Source: Notamacropus eugenii (taxonomy: Eukaryota; Chordata; Mammalia; Diprotodontia; Macropodidae). From it: 64,000 nucleotides of DNA. This document shows positions 53,901 through 64,000 of this stretch, in pieces. The DNA is taken from assembly GCF_028372415.1 (NCBI RefSeq), contig NC_092875.1, positions 34,428,817-34,492,816 of the forward strand, written 5' to 3'. The translations under genes and the position numbers were made by a program. Every line of letters begins with the position of its first letter. Positions within the stretch are counted from its first letter, which is position 1. Below the pieces are notes generated by a model. The model ran no database searches. It was not told the origin of the DNA and saw only the letters and a program-made list of their open reading frames with translations.

Positions 53901-56900
53901 AGGGGCCTTGGAGGCCTGTAGTGTGCCCTGTCTAAGGGCACAGTAGAGTAAATGGTAGAACCAGTATGTAATTAATCTGACTCCAAGCCAGAACCCTTTT
54001 GACCAGCCCCCTCGGCCTCCCTGCCACACACCAGCCCTGCCGCTGGCTAGTTGTATAACCCTGGGTCAGCCCCTTTCCTGAGTTGGGCTCGAGTTTCTTC
54101 AGCTGTGGGAGGAGTGGACAGGATTCTATGCCTGACATTCTAGAATCCACTCTTGCTCTGTGTTCTGAGTGCTGGGCAGGATGGGAATGTATTGCCTGGG
54201 ATGCGTACAGGGTTAGGGATTCCCTGTATATTGAGAAAAACTCAAGTTGTCGAGTTGGTCTGAGCTGGGAATGGTCAAGTGTGGGGCAGAGAAGTCGGGA
54301 GGGGGAACTGAAACGTGAGCAGCACCGGCAGGCACCCGCTAACAAGGCCTGCTGCTCTCCTTTGCAGACACTCTTGTAAAAGGCTCACATGGTCTCCAGA
54401 GCTGGCTTCACCTCTGCGAGATGGATGCCACTGACCTGAACTCTTGTTCCTGGCAAAAGAGCTAAAGGCTCAACTCGAGGCTCAGCTTGCCCTTTGGTTT
54501 CAGACTTCCAACTGGCACCAAAGGAAGAATTCCTAGTCCTCAGCTCCGGGCCAAACAGAAGGTGGAGGGAATCAGGGGAGGGCCACACAGTCCAGGCACT
54601 GGGAGCAAGAGGAATATGGCCTTCATAATTGTGGCTCCAGATCTGGGGGAGCCCAGTAACCCCTTGGTCTCATCAGATCCAGGTCCTGCCCAATGGGGCA
54701 GAGAGGGAAGGGAATGAGTCACAGTATCTCTGCCCTAAGTGTCTAACTTCAGCCTGATATCCAACGTGAAGCCAAGCCTCAAATATCTCTTTGCTTTCTC
54801 TAGTGAAGACCTCACCTTGCCTCCTCCACTAATTCCCATGGAATCAGCCAAGGAAGCATCAGGGACTTGAACTCAGCAGACCAGAAGGGATCCTACCCAC
54901 CCGCTCCTTCATGAGAGCCAGCGTTCTCTCCGAGTACCCAATCAGCCTCATGCAGTGATGGATCCTCCCAGGGCCAAGCCTGCCCTGGGCAATTTCAAAG
55001 CCTCGGCCAGGGCCCAGGACCATGTGGTCCTTAGGCACGTGTACATTCTCAAACAGGACCTCACCGTGACCACCTAAAGAGACAGAAAGGGAACCCAGTT
55101 AGGTCCATGGCTTCTTAGCAGAAGATATAGTGCGACAGCGATTCCTTCAGGTTGGTTTTAGGTCCTTTCCGCTTTCTCTCCTTGCTTTGGCCACCTCGTG
55201 GAGAGGGCTAATTCTGCTTCTCACCAAAGCCTAAAACTAAGCCAGGAAGTGAAGAGGGATGACAGATGTCTCCAAGTAAAAACCTAGGAACTTAAGATCA
55301 GAAGTTCACATGGACATTGACTGAGGGGCCGAAGGGACCAGAATCCCTCAGTCTAATCTAACCACTTCATTTTGCAAGCCTAGAGAGATGAACTGACCTT
55401 CCCACAGTTACCTAGGTAGTAAGTGACCAAATGGATTCAAACAGTCACTTTGCTCAGGCACCTAGAAAACATGGCATCTGCTGATCTTCATGCAGGGAGG
55501 GCCTCTCAGAGAGTGGAGACAGCAAAGCAGGGTTGGCCCACAAAGCCAGTACAAGTTTTACATTTTTAGCCAAGAAGAGCAGGATCACATGACCAGCCTG
55601 AATATAGTATCCATGACACTAAGGCAACCTTCTCTATACTCGAGATGTGGGAACCACAAGTGGTACCTGGGGCCTTCCTCAGGCTCCACGGAGGCAGACT
55701 CACCTTTTATGGGGAAAGTATAAGCTGAAGAAGAAGATGAATCCACGAGTGAGCCTGGGAATTCCACCTGAGATTAGACTGAATTGGGGAGGTCTGTACA
55801 TGTGAATTTTATACAGAAGCACACTGTGGCAAAGAAGAATTATGGCGACGATGACACCACCACGAAAACTACAACTCCTAGTGATAATAATAACGGTGAT
55901 GGTAATGATAATCTCTAGAACGCTAATTGTTTTTCAGTTGTGTCCAACTCTCCATGACCCCATTGGGGGTTTTCTTGGCAGAGAAACTGGAGTGGTTTGC
56001 CATTTCCTTCTCCATCTCATTTTACAGATGAGGAAACTGAGGCAAACAGGGTGAAGTGACTTGCCCAGGGTCACACAGCTAGTAAGGGTCTGAGTCCAGA
56101 TTTGAACTCAGGAAGAATCTTGCAGATGCCAACCTGTGGGCTCTGTGCACTATGGAACCACCTGGTGGCCAAAATAACACTACTGCCAAACATTTCTCTC
56201 TTGCCTTAAGGATTGTAAAGAGTCATCTGTGGGTCACCTCATCTGACCCTCATGCACGCTGGGAGGGGATGCTATCCTTGTCCCCTTGTCACAGAGGAGG
56301 TCTCAGAGATAAGGCATCCCCACTGGGGTCACAGAGTAAGGATTCCAACTTGGTTTTCCTGACTCCATTTCCAATATCATTTGCCATACTACCAAGCAGC
56401 CTTGGGGAGATCCCAGCCAAGAGCCCTTAGAGGAGCACTAATGCTGGTGTTTGTGGATGAGGCCCTCGGAGGTTGCTGGGCTTTACCTGGAGGGTCTTCC
56501 AGCCCAAACACGCTCAGTGGTCTGAGGACTTTTATCCCTGGGGTATCCATGGGAACCAAGAGTACTGACTGTTGCTGGTGCCTTGGAGCAAGTGGGTCTG
56601 TTTTTCCCATAAACACACAGAGCTGGCAACGAGGATCCAGGATTCCTGCCAGGAAAAGAGAGAGACAGAAGCAGATCGCCTGACTCCAAGCTTACCAAGC
56701 CTCCCTGCAAACTTATTACTATAATAGAACCAATTAACAAGAAGGGAGCAAATCAAGCCCATGCAGATCTTCAGGGCATCAGAAGCAGGCTCCAATTCCT
56801 CTCTGTCCTTGTAAGGACTGAATCCCTAGGCATACGAGTGGTTAATCCAGAAATGCTGCAGTCTGAGCTCCATTCTGAGGCCCGCAAGTAGCCCAACAGA

Positions 56901-59900
56901 AGGAAGGGCCTATGAGGCAGAGCTGGCTGAGCTGTGACGTGGAGCTCTGAGGCTGGGGGCACGGTGCCCAGAGAGTGGATGGGAGGAGAAAAGCAATGCC
57001 AGGGGTGGAGGCCAAGCTAGGCTTTCTGGTCTGCAGGTGAGAGAAGGGTATGGGAAAGTGCAATGAATCCAGCTCCCATTTTAGGGCAATGGTGCCAACA
57101 TTCAGATCCCCGAGAGCTAGCCATCCTTTTGTTCTGGAGCTTAAATGTCCCTTCAGTGAACAGAAAGGTTCAGGCCCCTGGAGTTCCCTGCAAATGGGTC
57201 CGAAGGGCCCCTTCATTTCTTTACGGACCCTAGGCTTGGCCTAGGGATGATGGAGCCCTTTTACAAAGACAGTCCAGACCAAAGCCTATTTTTTAAAAGG
57301 GCCTTGAAGCCAGTTACCTGATATCCACCATTTATGACCATTTATGACGTAGACTCCATTCTCTTCTTTAATTGAAGATTCAATATTGGTGGCATCCGAT
57401 GAAGCAACCTGAAGAAGAGAAGGCTTGAGTTCAAATCTACCCATGGATCCTGGGCTGGAGGCTAGGGAATAGCGGCTGGGATGAGAGGGAAGGGGAGGTG
57501 CCTGCTTCTGGTCTATACCTGTGGCTCTGTCATAGCAAAGCAAGAGCGAATCTTTCCATCCAGCAGAGGAAGGAGCCATCGGGCCTTCTGCTCATCGGTT
57601 CCATATCTCACCAGCAGCTCCATGTTTCCCGTGTCAGGGGCAGAGCAATTAAAGATCTGCAAAGAGGGAAAACTACATGTACCAGTGACTTCTACACGCT
57701 TGTTCACAGCGTCAGAGAGATGTTTTTCTGCCCCTTTGGTCTAGAAGACAGGGACAAAAGACCTGTGGAAAGCAAGCCAGAAGAAAGTATATGCTCTCCC
57801 ATGCCCATCTCTTCTTTCCACCTCCACTTGCCTCCCTAATGGAGCCTCCCTCATCCAGTTGTGCTTCCGGGCCATGCTCTAGCCACTCTGAGTGTCCTGT
57901 TCTCTGTCCAGCACTAGGCTCTTATGGAGCTTCTTGTTTAAAAGCTAGTTATCAGTACTCATTGGGGCACAGGAGAAAAAGGCAGCGAAGTCCAGGAGGA
58001 AGAGCCCCGAAGGGAGGAGTCCAGCTCCAGGATGCAGGATCAAGGACTTCCTCGGACACAGGCTGGCTCTGCCACCTGGAACCAGACATCCCGCCTTCCT
58101 AGGCCATCTCCAAGACAATAAGCTACAAGCAGTTAATTCTCCACATCATTAAAATCACCCAGGCCCCTCAGGCTCAAGACCTGGAAGTCACCCTGAGCTC
58201 GGCATTATCTCTAACCCTCCCCCGACATCCAAGCTGTTGCTAAGGCCTCTGGACATCCCCTCTACAACATGTCTCTAATGTGTCCCCTTTCTCTCCTCTG
58301 ACACTGACACCCCTCCAGTATAGACCCTCATCACCTCACATCTGCAGTATCACAATAGCTGCTGGGGCGGTCGGCCTGGCTCTGGTCTTTCCCTGCTCCA
58401 GTCTATCCTCTATTTAGCCACTAAAGATATTTTCCTAAAAAGCAGGTCTGACCATGTCACCCCTCCCCCGCCCCTGCCCCAGGAGCAAATACAAAATGCT
58501 CTGATTGGCAAAGCCCTTCATAACTGATCCCAACCTCACCCGCCCAACCCCATCCCACCCCCGCCCCATGTTCCCCAGGCCTAGAATGCTCTAGCTCCTC
58601 ATCTCTGCCTCCTGGCTTCCTTAAAGTCCCCGCTGAAATTCCACCTCCTACAGGAAGCTGTCCCCAACCCCTCTTCATTCCAGTGCTTTCCCTCTGTTAA
58701 TTATTTCCTCTTTATCTTGCATATATTCATTGCTTGTCATATACCGCATTGAATTGTAAGTTCCCTGAAGACAAGGATTGTCTTATGACACTTTTTGTAT
58801 CCCCAGAGTACAGTACCTGGCATATAGTAGGGGCTTAATAAATGCTTATTGATTGATTGATGGTAGACCAAAAAGTAGGTACCTCTGGGGCATATATGGA
58901 CTTGCCCATGAGCTCACATAAATGGGCATATTCCAGATTGGTCAGGCCTGCACCATACTTCCTCTCAGGGTCCGTCTCAACTGGCAAGAAGAGATTCCAC
59001 AGCCCTTCAGACTTGGCTTTTTCCTGTCCAGGAGTGCCAAGAGAGAACATCAGTGACTAATTTAGCCTAGATCCATGAAAGATCCACACCCAAAAGAACA
59101 GGAAGGAAAGCAGGCAGAGACCAGCTGCAACCACCACCCATGTTGAGGTCATTACCCTGGCCATCCTGGTTTAATGCTAAACCTCAAGTCTGTGAACCCA
59201 AAAAGCAAAAGGAGAAACCAAGTAATGATTAAGAGGCACATTAGGAGATCCCAGCAGAACCAAAAGACTGGCCCTCGATCTTGGGAAAGAGAGAGCAGCC
59301 TTCATCCAACTCACGCCCAGATGCACCCTCCCAATGAGACTTTGCCTTTACTGCCTGGACTGCCGTGGGGTTAGACTTCACTAGTGCAACAGGAGCTGGG
59401 ACCCTGGGCTTTTGTCTCTCAAGCATCAGATGAGATAGAGAGTGAGACAGACTGACAGACAGACAGACAGAACAGAGGGAGATCAGGAGGGAAGGAGAGA
59501 CAGAGACAGTAAAAGAGAAGGAGAGAAAAAGAGAGAAGGGAAGGAGGGAGGGAAAGAGACAGAGAAAGAGGAGAGAAAGAGAAAAGAGGTAGGGAGAGAC
59601 AGACAGAGAGATATTCAAGATAATTTAATGTCTCTGATCTGGTTTTTAACATCAGACACAGCCAAAAGCACAGAAGTGTCAGAGACACAGAACATCTGGG
59701 CTCAGTGAAAAGTCAGGATTTTCATCTTGGAAAACAATTCGGAATTATGCTTTTAAAAAAAAAGGTGACTAGCATGACCCCACTTGCTGGATTCATTTCC
59801 TTGCTAGATCATTATCAGGATACACCTGACACCTCTAAGGAAAACACATAATGCTTGAGTTCAGTTTTATTAGGAGCAATTTTCCCCTTCTTCAAGTGGG

Positions 59901-60930
59901 CAGGAAGGACCCTTATAACATTGTTCTCCATAATTAGACTCTTCCTCTTTCCTGAGAGTTCAGTTTTCTGTTTTTTAATAAGTCACTTGCTCACTGCTCC
60001 TGCGTCAATCAGTTCGGATCTCTGCCTGGCCAACAAAGCCAGAATGAATGTTCCCATATAGGCTAAAATATTCCAGGGGCATTTTTTGTGGTACCCACAG
60101 AGATGTGCAGGGACTGAGGATGGCCAGGCCAGCTGAGGCCCATGAAGGATGGAATAGTCCTGCACTACAAGGAATGATGGCTCAAGAATCAGAGAAGTAG
60201 GAGAAAACTCCAAGCTGATGCAGAGTCCAAGTGAGCAGGACAGGGATGACAAAAGATACAAGAACTAGAACCCAGTCAGGAGCAAAATTGTAAGAGTGAA
60301 TGCTGGGTAATTAGAATGACCCCAGAAGAGAAATTAGTCTTATCTACTTTTTTTTTCTTCATCATTCTGAGGGATGGCTCTCTGGGCAGGAGTGAGGGAA
60401 TATTCTATTTGCAAATTAAAATGACAGAAAAGTAAAATATAGCAATATAGTTTTCTTAAACACAAGAGTGATGGTTTTACCATTCCATGCCATTTTGGCA
60501 GAAGGTGATTCTCCCTAAGATCTGTTTACCTTGAGCTCTTCGATCTGCGGAGGCGGTGTCCATCTGGCCTCAGACATCTGGTGATTTCTCAGTTCTTGCT
60601 CAATGGGATATACATGGGTTTCTATGAATTTCTCCAGCCTGTGGTGGAGGTCCCTGACTGGTTCTGAGAGGGCCTCTGGAGAGATGATCAGGACCCCTTT
60701 GGCAGCAGCTGCTTGAGATGCCTTGGAAAACGTGGCCTGACTACTTGTCCTGTCTAGGGCTAGCAGCGGCCTCCAATGGGCCCACTGAGAGTAGGATCTC
60801 GTAGGCTGTCTTGTATTTGGCATTCCTTTGAAGATCCGAAACCCTTCCTTGACAGCAAAGTCCCATGCCAGATTAGACATGAATTCAACCAGTTTTCCAC
60901 TCTGCTCTGCAGATGCCGAGCTTGACTGAC
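50860..60930 (-). CDS. ACAD10: ACAD10, 3' nine coding exons (partial gene)
   Basis: Acyl-CoA dehydrogenase family member 10. The nine exons give about 485 residues: the end of the APH (aminoglycoside phosphotransferase-like) domain, a linker, and the whole FAD-dependent ACAD fold. The wording fits ACAD10 better than its paralog ACAD11, for example [19 protein letters not shown] and [19 protein letters not shown]. In human the full protein is about 1,059 residues with an N-terminal HAD domain; those exons would be right of 64000. Family knowledge: mitochondrial/peroxisomal ACAD10/11 proteins act on unusual fatty acids, and recent work links them to 4-hydroxyacyl-CoA breakdown using kinase plus ACAD domains. 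All splice sites are GT-AG, phases match and there is no internal stop, so the gene looks functional. Intron phases are 0 except on both sides of exon 56487-56645 and at the entry to 60530-60930. Confidence 0.95.
51080..51205 (-). mobile_element. MIR fragment in ACAD10 intron
   Basis: 'catctaacagatgaacaaactgaagcc ... ccccaaggtcacacag'. Confidence 0.55.
51638..51715 (-). CDS. ACAD10: ACAD10 exon: C-terminal alpha domain 2
   Basis: 78 bp, 26 codons, phase 0 ([20 protein letters not shown] then IDRAIQ). Donor gtgagt is consensus. Confidence 0.95.
52355..52498 (-). CDS. ACAD10: ACAD10 exon: C-terminal alpha domain 1
   Basis: 144 bp, 48 codons, phase 0 ([20 protein letters not shown] ... MDVAGNK). 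The FGKPLAEQ loop is the usual ACAD substrate/FAD contact segment. Confidence 0.95.
52556..53090. other. ACAD10 intron, unclassified
   Basis: GC-richer intron sequence with GGGGCA-type short repeats near 52620-52670. Open frames on both strands are chance. Confidence 0.4.
53083..53700 (+). repeat. Degenerate GT-rich tract, about 620 bp
   Basis: Irregular TGTGTATG/TGTGAGTG/TATATG words run with few interruptions through the whole interval. Reading frames across it give artificial Tyr/His/Thr- or Val/Cys-rich ORFs on both strands. Confidence 0.93.
53701..54900. other. ACAD10 intron, unclassified
   Basis: 53880-53990 is MIR-like (antisense). The rest has no recognised repeat or exon. Confidence 0.35.
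54901..55073 (-). CDS. ACAD10: ACAD10 exon: [13 protein letters not shown]
   Basis: 173 bp: two bases of a split Gly codon and 57 codons ([13 protein letters not shown] ... ALMKER). [19 protein letters not shown] is strongly conserved in ACAD10/11 and starts the C-terminal alpha domain. Donor gtgggt. Confidence 0.95.
55330..55440 (-). mobile_element. MIR-like fragment in intron
   Basis: 'cttcattttgcaagcctagagag ... acagttacctaggtagtaag'. Confidence 0.4.
55920..56165 (-). mobile_element. CORE/MAR-type SINE in ACAD10 intron
   Basis: 'gtgtccaactctccatgacccc', 'gatgaggaaactgaggcaaacagg', 'gacttgcccagggtcacacagc', ends 'aaccacctggtggcc'. Confidence 0.88.
56215..56400 (-). mobile_element. MIR-like fragment in intron
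   Basis: 'cacctcatctgaccctcatgcac', 'gtcacagaggaggtctcagag', 'tggttttcctgactccatttcc'. Confidence 0.5.
56487..56645 (-). CDS. ACAD10: ACAD10 exon: beta domain
   Basis: 159 bp, 52 full codons with split Gly codons on both sides ([16 protein letters not shown] ... SVFGLEDPP). Acceptor with a pyrimidine-rich tract at 56648-56665. Confidence 0.95.
56690..57290. other. ACAD10 intron, no recognised feature
   Basis: Unique-looking sequence. ORFs on both strands but no domain. Confidence 0.4.
57318..57408 (-). CDS. ACAD10: ACAD10 exon: ACAD signature 1 continued
   Basis: 91 bp, 30 codons plus one base ([18 protein letters not shown] ... GHKWWIS then G). KWWIS-G completes the ACAD signature. Only 110 bp of intron separate it from the previous exon. 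Confidence 0.96.
57519..57656 (-). CDS. ACAD10: ACAD10 exon: FAD/acyl pocket (CFAMTEP)
   Basis: 138 bp, 46 codons, phase 0 ([19 protein letters not shown] ... CFAMTEPQ). CFAMTEP begins the beta-domain signature of ACADs, which contacts the flavin. Confidence 0.96.
57660..58139. other. ACAD10 intron, no recognised feature
   Basis: GC-moderate sequence between the exon at 57519-57656 and the L2 element. Confidence 0.35.
58140..58860 (+). mobile_element. L2 LINE 3' end in ACAD10 intron
   Basis: Long 3' part: 'ccaagctgttgctaaggcctctgg', 'aagcaggtctgaccatgtcacccc', 'ccttcataactgatcccaacctc', 'tacctggcatatagtagg' and the (TTGA)n end at 58847-58860. It sits on the strand opposite the gene. Confidence 0.88.
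58883..59023 (-). CDS. ACAD10: ACAD10 exon: ACAD N-terminal helices
   Basis: 141 bp, 47 codons, phase 0 at both ends ([14 protein letters not shown] ... KSIYAPE). The donor gtacct is weaker than usual. The N-terminal alpha domain of ACADs shapes the acyl-binding side. Confidence 0.95.
59428..59620 (+). repeat. GACA microsatellite grading into purine tract
   Basis: Near-perfect (GACA)n at 59447-59470, then GAGA/GGAA purine sequence to about 59620. Confidence 0.92.
59785..60029 (+). repeat. Intronic direct repeat, left copy
   Basis: About 245 bp similar to 61613-61862, including 'atcattatcaggatacacctgacacctctaagg' and 'ttttattaggagcaattttcccc'. The minus strand carries AATAAA here, so it may be an LTR-like repeat in the gene's sense. 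Confidence 0.88.
60295..60440 (+). mobile_element. L1 3' UTR scrap in intron
   Basis: 'gagtgaatgctgggtaattagaatg', a poly-T run and 'gggatggctctctgggcagg' follow the L1 3' end order. Confidence 0.5.
60530..60930 (-). CDS. ACAD10: ACAD10 exon: APH end and linker
   Basis: 401 bp, acceptor ag at 60931-60932 and donor gtaaac at 60524-60529. It enters with two bases of a split Gly codon, then 133 codons from [16 protein letters not shown] to IEELK. The [16 protein letters not shown] stretch is the end of the APH helical lobe. The Ser/Ala-rich linker leads to [17 protein letters not shown], the first helix of the ACAD domain. Confidence 0.95.
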
Positions 60931-61064
60931 CTGACCAAAATCAAGACATAAGGGGTTAGTGATCCCAAAACCATTGACCCCAACAGGATCAGGAGGGTGG
61001 TCGCCACATTCCTGAATCCTTGTCTAATCCACGGTCTCTTCCCCTCCCTCCTTCACTTGGTCAT

Positions 61065-61315
61065 TACTGGTTGTTGTTGAGTCATTTCATTTGTGTCTGA
61101 CTCTCCATGACCCCATTTGGGATTTTCTTGGCAAAGATATTGAATCGGTTGGCCATTTTCCTCTCTAGCTCATTTTACAGGTGAGAAAACTGGGGCAAAC
61201 AGGGATAAGTGACTTGCTCAGAGTCACTGAGCTAATAAGTACCTGAGGCCAGATTTGAACCCAGGAAGATGAGTCTTCCTATCTCCAGGCCAGGATCTCT
61301 GGGCAGCATGGCATT
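61065..61315 (-). mobile_element. CORE/MAR-type SINE upstream of the last APH exon
   Basis: 'tgttgttgagtcatttcatttgtgtctgactctccatgac', 'ggtgagaaaactggggcaaacagg', ends 'ggatctctgggcag'. Confidence 0.85.
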
Positions 61316-61612
61316 CCCTAGCAGCCACCCCCATTCCTGTTAGTTTCCCCTGTGTCTGGCCACGGCCACCCATCCTAAAGAGACTGTTTTTTTCTTACTG
61401 AGTTAGTTTCAGCAAATGCATCCTCTCAGTGCCCAATACTATTCCCAGCTGTCATCATTTTCAGTGGCTGCTTCTTCTAAGCTTGTCCTTTTGTACAAGT
61501 CGTGGGCCGCAGTAATACTCATTTCTGCTGCTCTGTGTGAGTTGTGAGCCAAACCCTTCAGCACCTCAGCAGGAAGTCTGGCTCATGATAACTATTTAAA
61601 TCTTCCTGCACG

Positions 61613-61862
61613 TGCTGGATTCATTTCCTTTCTAGATCATTATCAGGATACACCTGACACCTCTAAGGAAAAGACATGATATTTGAATTCAGTTTTATTA
61701 GGAGCAATTTTCCCCTTCTTCCAGTGGGCAGGAAGGAGCTTTGTAATGTTGTTCTCCATAATTAGATCCCTTCCCCTCTTCAGAGTGCTCAGTCTCCTGT
61801 CTTTTAATGTCTCTTGCTCTAGCTCACTGCTCCTGCTTCAATCAATTCTAATCCCTGCCTGG
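61613..61862 (+). repeat. Intronic direct repeat, right copy
   Basis: Second copy of 59785-60029, 1.8 kb away on the same strand, with scattered substitutions. Confidence 0.88.
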
Positions 61863-62889
61863 TCAGAGCCAGGGCTTTAGAAGGGACTGATAGACTACTA
61901 TCACTGCTATGGCTTATCGCTCTTCCCAAAAGTGGTCTTTGAGGGGGAAGGGGGGGCACCTGTACTACAAACATCACAGCTCTGCAAAGCTATAAAGCTT
62001 GATGTCCCCTAAAATCACTCAGCCACGGCTGATGAGAGGGATCCAGAGCTGAGTCTGGGGTCTGAGGGTCCAGGTGTGCTCACACACACATATTGATCTG
62101 TGTAGACATGCTGTCTGGTGACCAACTCTGGCATCAAGGGACGTCTGGCTCTTGGAGAGCCTAGTAAACAGGTCAGATGACTTCCTGTTAGGCTAGACTT
62201 GGGACAAGCCAGTGGCATTTGCCCATGCAAAGGTTCCAGGAAGGACCCTGGCTACTCAGTGGGGCTCCTTTATTGGATCAATGTCATCAAAAATCAAAGA
62301 GCTTCATGATGGGAAAAGGCTGTTTAACAATGGCCGGGATGGAGGCATCCTTAGAACAGAGAAGGCCTTCAGAGACTGTCGAGTCCAGCCCCCTCATTGT
62401 ACAGCCGAGGAAATGGAGGTTCAGGGAGGCTAAGATTGATAACCGTACGATGGTGGTGGTGGTGATGACGATAACAGTAGTGTGATGGAATCATAGTGTC
62501 ACCAACTAGTCCAGTCATCCTACTTTACAGAGGAGGGTCTAAGGAGGACAGATGGGACCATGTCAGATTACAGCTCAGCTCTAGAGCTGGAAGAGACCAA
62601 AAGGTCTCCTCCAATCCCCTCATTCAAGGGATAGGGACCCTCAGGCCACGGAGGTAGAGTAAGTTTTCCCAGGTTACATGACACTGGAGCAGAATGCAAA
62701 GTCCAAGAGAGGGCACTTCGAAAACATCTAGAGGGAATCAGGGGTACATCTGACTGTCTCCCTCTCTCCTCTGGAGGGATTCAGCAGTCATTTTATTGAA
62801 TTATATGCATTTTACACTGACTATAGAGAATCAAGAAAAAAGGGAAACGATGAAAAGAATATAAAGACCTAGTTTTTGGCAAATCTTAG
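61863..62889. other. ACAD10 intron (inferred), mostly unclassified
   Basis: Small MIR-like pieces at 62370-62440 and 62580-62690. A GGT/GAT-rich stretch lies at 62448-62475. No upstream ACAD10 exon recognised. Confidence 0.35.
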
Positions 62890-63093
62890 TACCGTCAGCT
62901 ATGAGCTCCCATTCATTTTAATTCTTCCATGCAACATGACTAAGGTGAAAATGTATTTAGTAAGAATGTATGCTTGGACTCATATAAGAATGCATGTTGT
63001 CTCAGGGAAGAAGGGTGGAGGGAGGGAGAGAAAATCTAAGAGTTATGGAAGGGATTGTAGAAAACTGAAAACAAATTAATTAATAAAAAAAAA
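62890..63093 (+). mobile_element. L1 3' UTR with A-rich end
   Basis: 'gagctcccattcattttaattcttcc', 'catgactaaggtgaaaatg', 'gggtggagggagggagagaaaat' and a final aattaattaataaaaaaaaaa. Confidence 0.7.
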
Positions 63094-63639
63094 ACCTCTC
63101 TGAGGATCAGTTTCTTCATGTGTAAAATAGTGATAATTAGACCCATGTGGCCTCCTTCACACAGTTATTGGAAAAGAATAAGGTCAAAGAGGTAAAAGTG
63201 TCATAGACTCTCAGGTGTCCAACATAGATAAATCATTTCTGCCCAGAAGGAAGGGAGAGGATATTGCAGGGAACTTTTATTGTTAAGGAATCTGATTATC
63301 TGGTGGACTTATCAGTAATTTATTAATTTTCATGTCTGCCTTCCACTTAGAATGTTCTGGCAAAAGTCTCACTGCCCTGAATGTTTGCACTGGCCTCCTG
63401 CCTGCCAGGTCCTCCCCAAATGATGTAACAAGCTCAGGTGCCTAAAAGGCCCCAGAGCCACATAGTTCTATCTCTTCTACAATATTGTGTCTTTCTGTAG
63501 ACCTACCCTTCCTGCCCAATAACAAGTTCTGACTCACCTTCTGAGAGGGGATGAGGCCCGGTTTCCATCTCTCCTTCCTCCCACAACCCAGTCTAAGCCT
63601 GACGCTCTCCATGGCCCCTTGCAGCCAGCTTCTCTCCTG
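63094..63639. other. Unclassified sequence
   Basis: MIR-like wording at 63100-63200. The rest has no feature I recognise. Confidence 0.35.
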
Positions 63640-64000
63640 ATACTGTAGCAATCATCTCCTCAGCAAACCCAGGATTCTCTCCTCCTCTGCCCAGTCCAAC
63701 ACAGACCCTTCGCTAGCCTCTGACTCTCCTGACCAGCACTGGTCCTGGCTACGAGCTCCTCCCTTGGTTTCAGAGACATCCTGTTCTCCTCCTGCCTCTT
63801 CTGCTGCTCCCTTTCAGTCTCCATGGGCTTCTTATCCTATTCCTAGACCCTTAAGGCAGGAGTCCCAATGTCCTCAGCCATTTTTCCCCAAGACTTCAAC
63901 TGTCCTCCCTACACAGATGATGGCAAAGTTGCCTACAGAACACCTCCATCTGGATTTCCCACTGGTATCCCAAACTCGACATTTCCAAGCCTGAGTTTCT
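63640..64000 (+). mobile_element. L2 LINE ORF region, runs off the window
   Basis: C/T-rich plus-strand sequence. 'cagaacacctccatctggatttcccactggtatcccaaactcgacatttccaa' matches the L2 ORF C-terminal segment. Confidence 0.65.

Noticed and set aside
59447..59470. Regular short repeats considered as a CRISPR-like array
   Set aside because: Plain microsatellite without spacers in a mammalian intron.
59241..59688. Ser/Leu-rich minus-strand ORFs
   Set aside because: Translations of the GACA/purine tract complement in an intron.
61863..63639. Search for the preceding ACAD10 (APH) exon
   Set aside because: No minus-strand segment with an acceptor, a donor of the matching phase and an APH-like reading was found. 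The exon probably lies beyond 64000.

Overview
This window is repeat-rich, AT-leaning mammalian DNA, most likely from a marsupial. The evidence is the density of tRNA-derived SINEs of the marsupial CORE/MAR type, marsupial-style L1 3' ends, L2-type LINEs, short L1-derived elements that carry only ORF1, and spliced genes. I cannot name the species.

Right part (about 50.2-64 kb): the 3' half of one real gene, ACAD10, lies on the minus strand. Nine coding exons with matching splice phases (60930 down to 50860) encode its last ~485 residues: the end of the kinase-like (APH) domain, a linker and the complete acyl-CoA dehydrogenase domain. A TAG stop and a candidate AATAAA signal follow. Upstream exons (HAD and most of APH) would lie beyond 64000. 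The introns hold SINEs, L2 and L1 tails, a ~600-bp GT-rich tract, a GACA/purine tract and a 250-bp direct repeat that brackets one exon.

Left and middle (1-50 kb): I recognise no host gene. This is a nested transposon landscape. (a) A decayed betaretrovirus-like (ERV2) provirus at 7351-14818, with 6-bp target duplications and a tRNA-Lys-type primer site, sits inside an old L1. Its gag lacks most of matrix, about 3 kb of unrecognised sequence replaces most of pol, and its integrase is split by a solo LTR of another family with 4-bp duplications. A second copy of that LTR sits upstream in the same provirus. (b) Four near-full-length half-L1 (HAL1-like) elements lie at 18667-21430 (+), 24035-26818 (-), 31247-33998 (+) and 36449-39360 (-). 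Each has a GC-rich 5' region, ORF1, no ORF2 and a G-rich 3' tail. The two minus copies have intact 362-codon ORF1s. The two plus copies share the same one-base deletion, which divides ORF1 into two overlapping open frames. (c) Further solo LTRs lie at 35423-36031 (-) and 46858-47238 (+), both with 6-bp duplications.

The most interesting candidate for something new is the split-ORF1 lineage: two independent insertions carry the same frameshift, so the element kept moving after the break. I found no unambiguous new system. Apart from ACAD10, the coding content is mobile-element protein or decayed remains of it.
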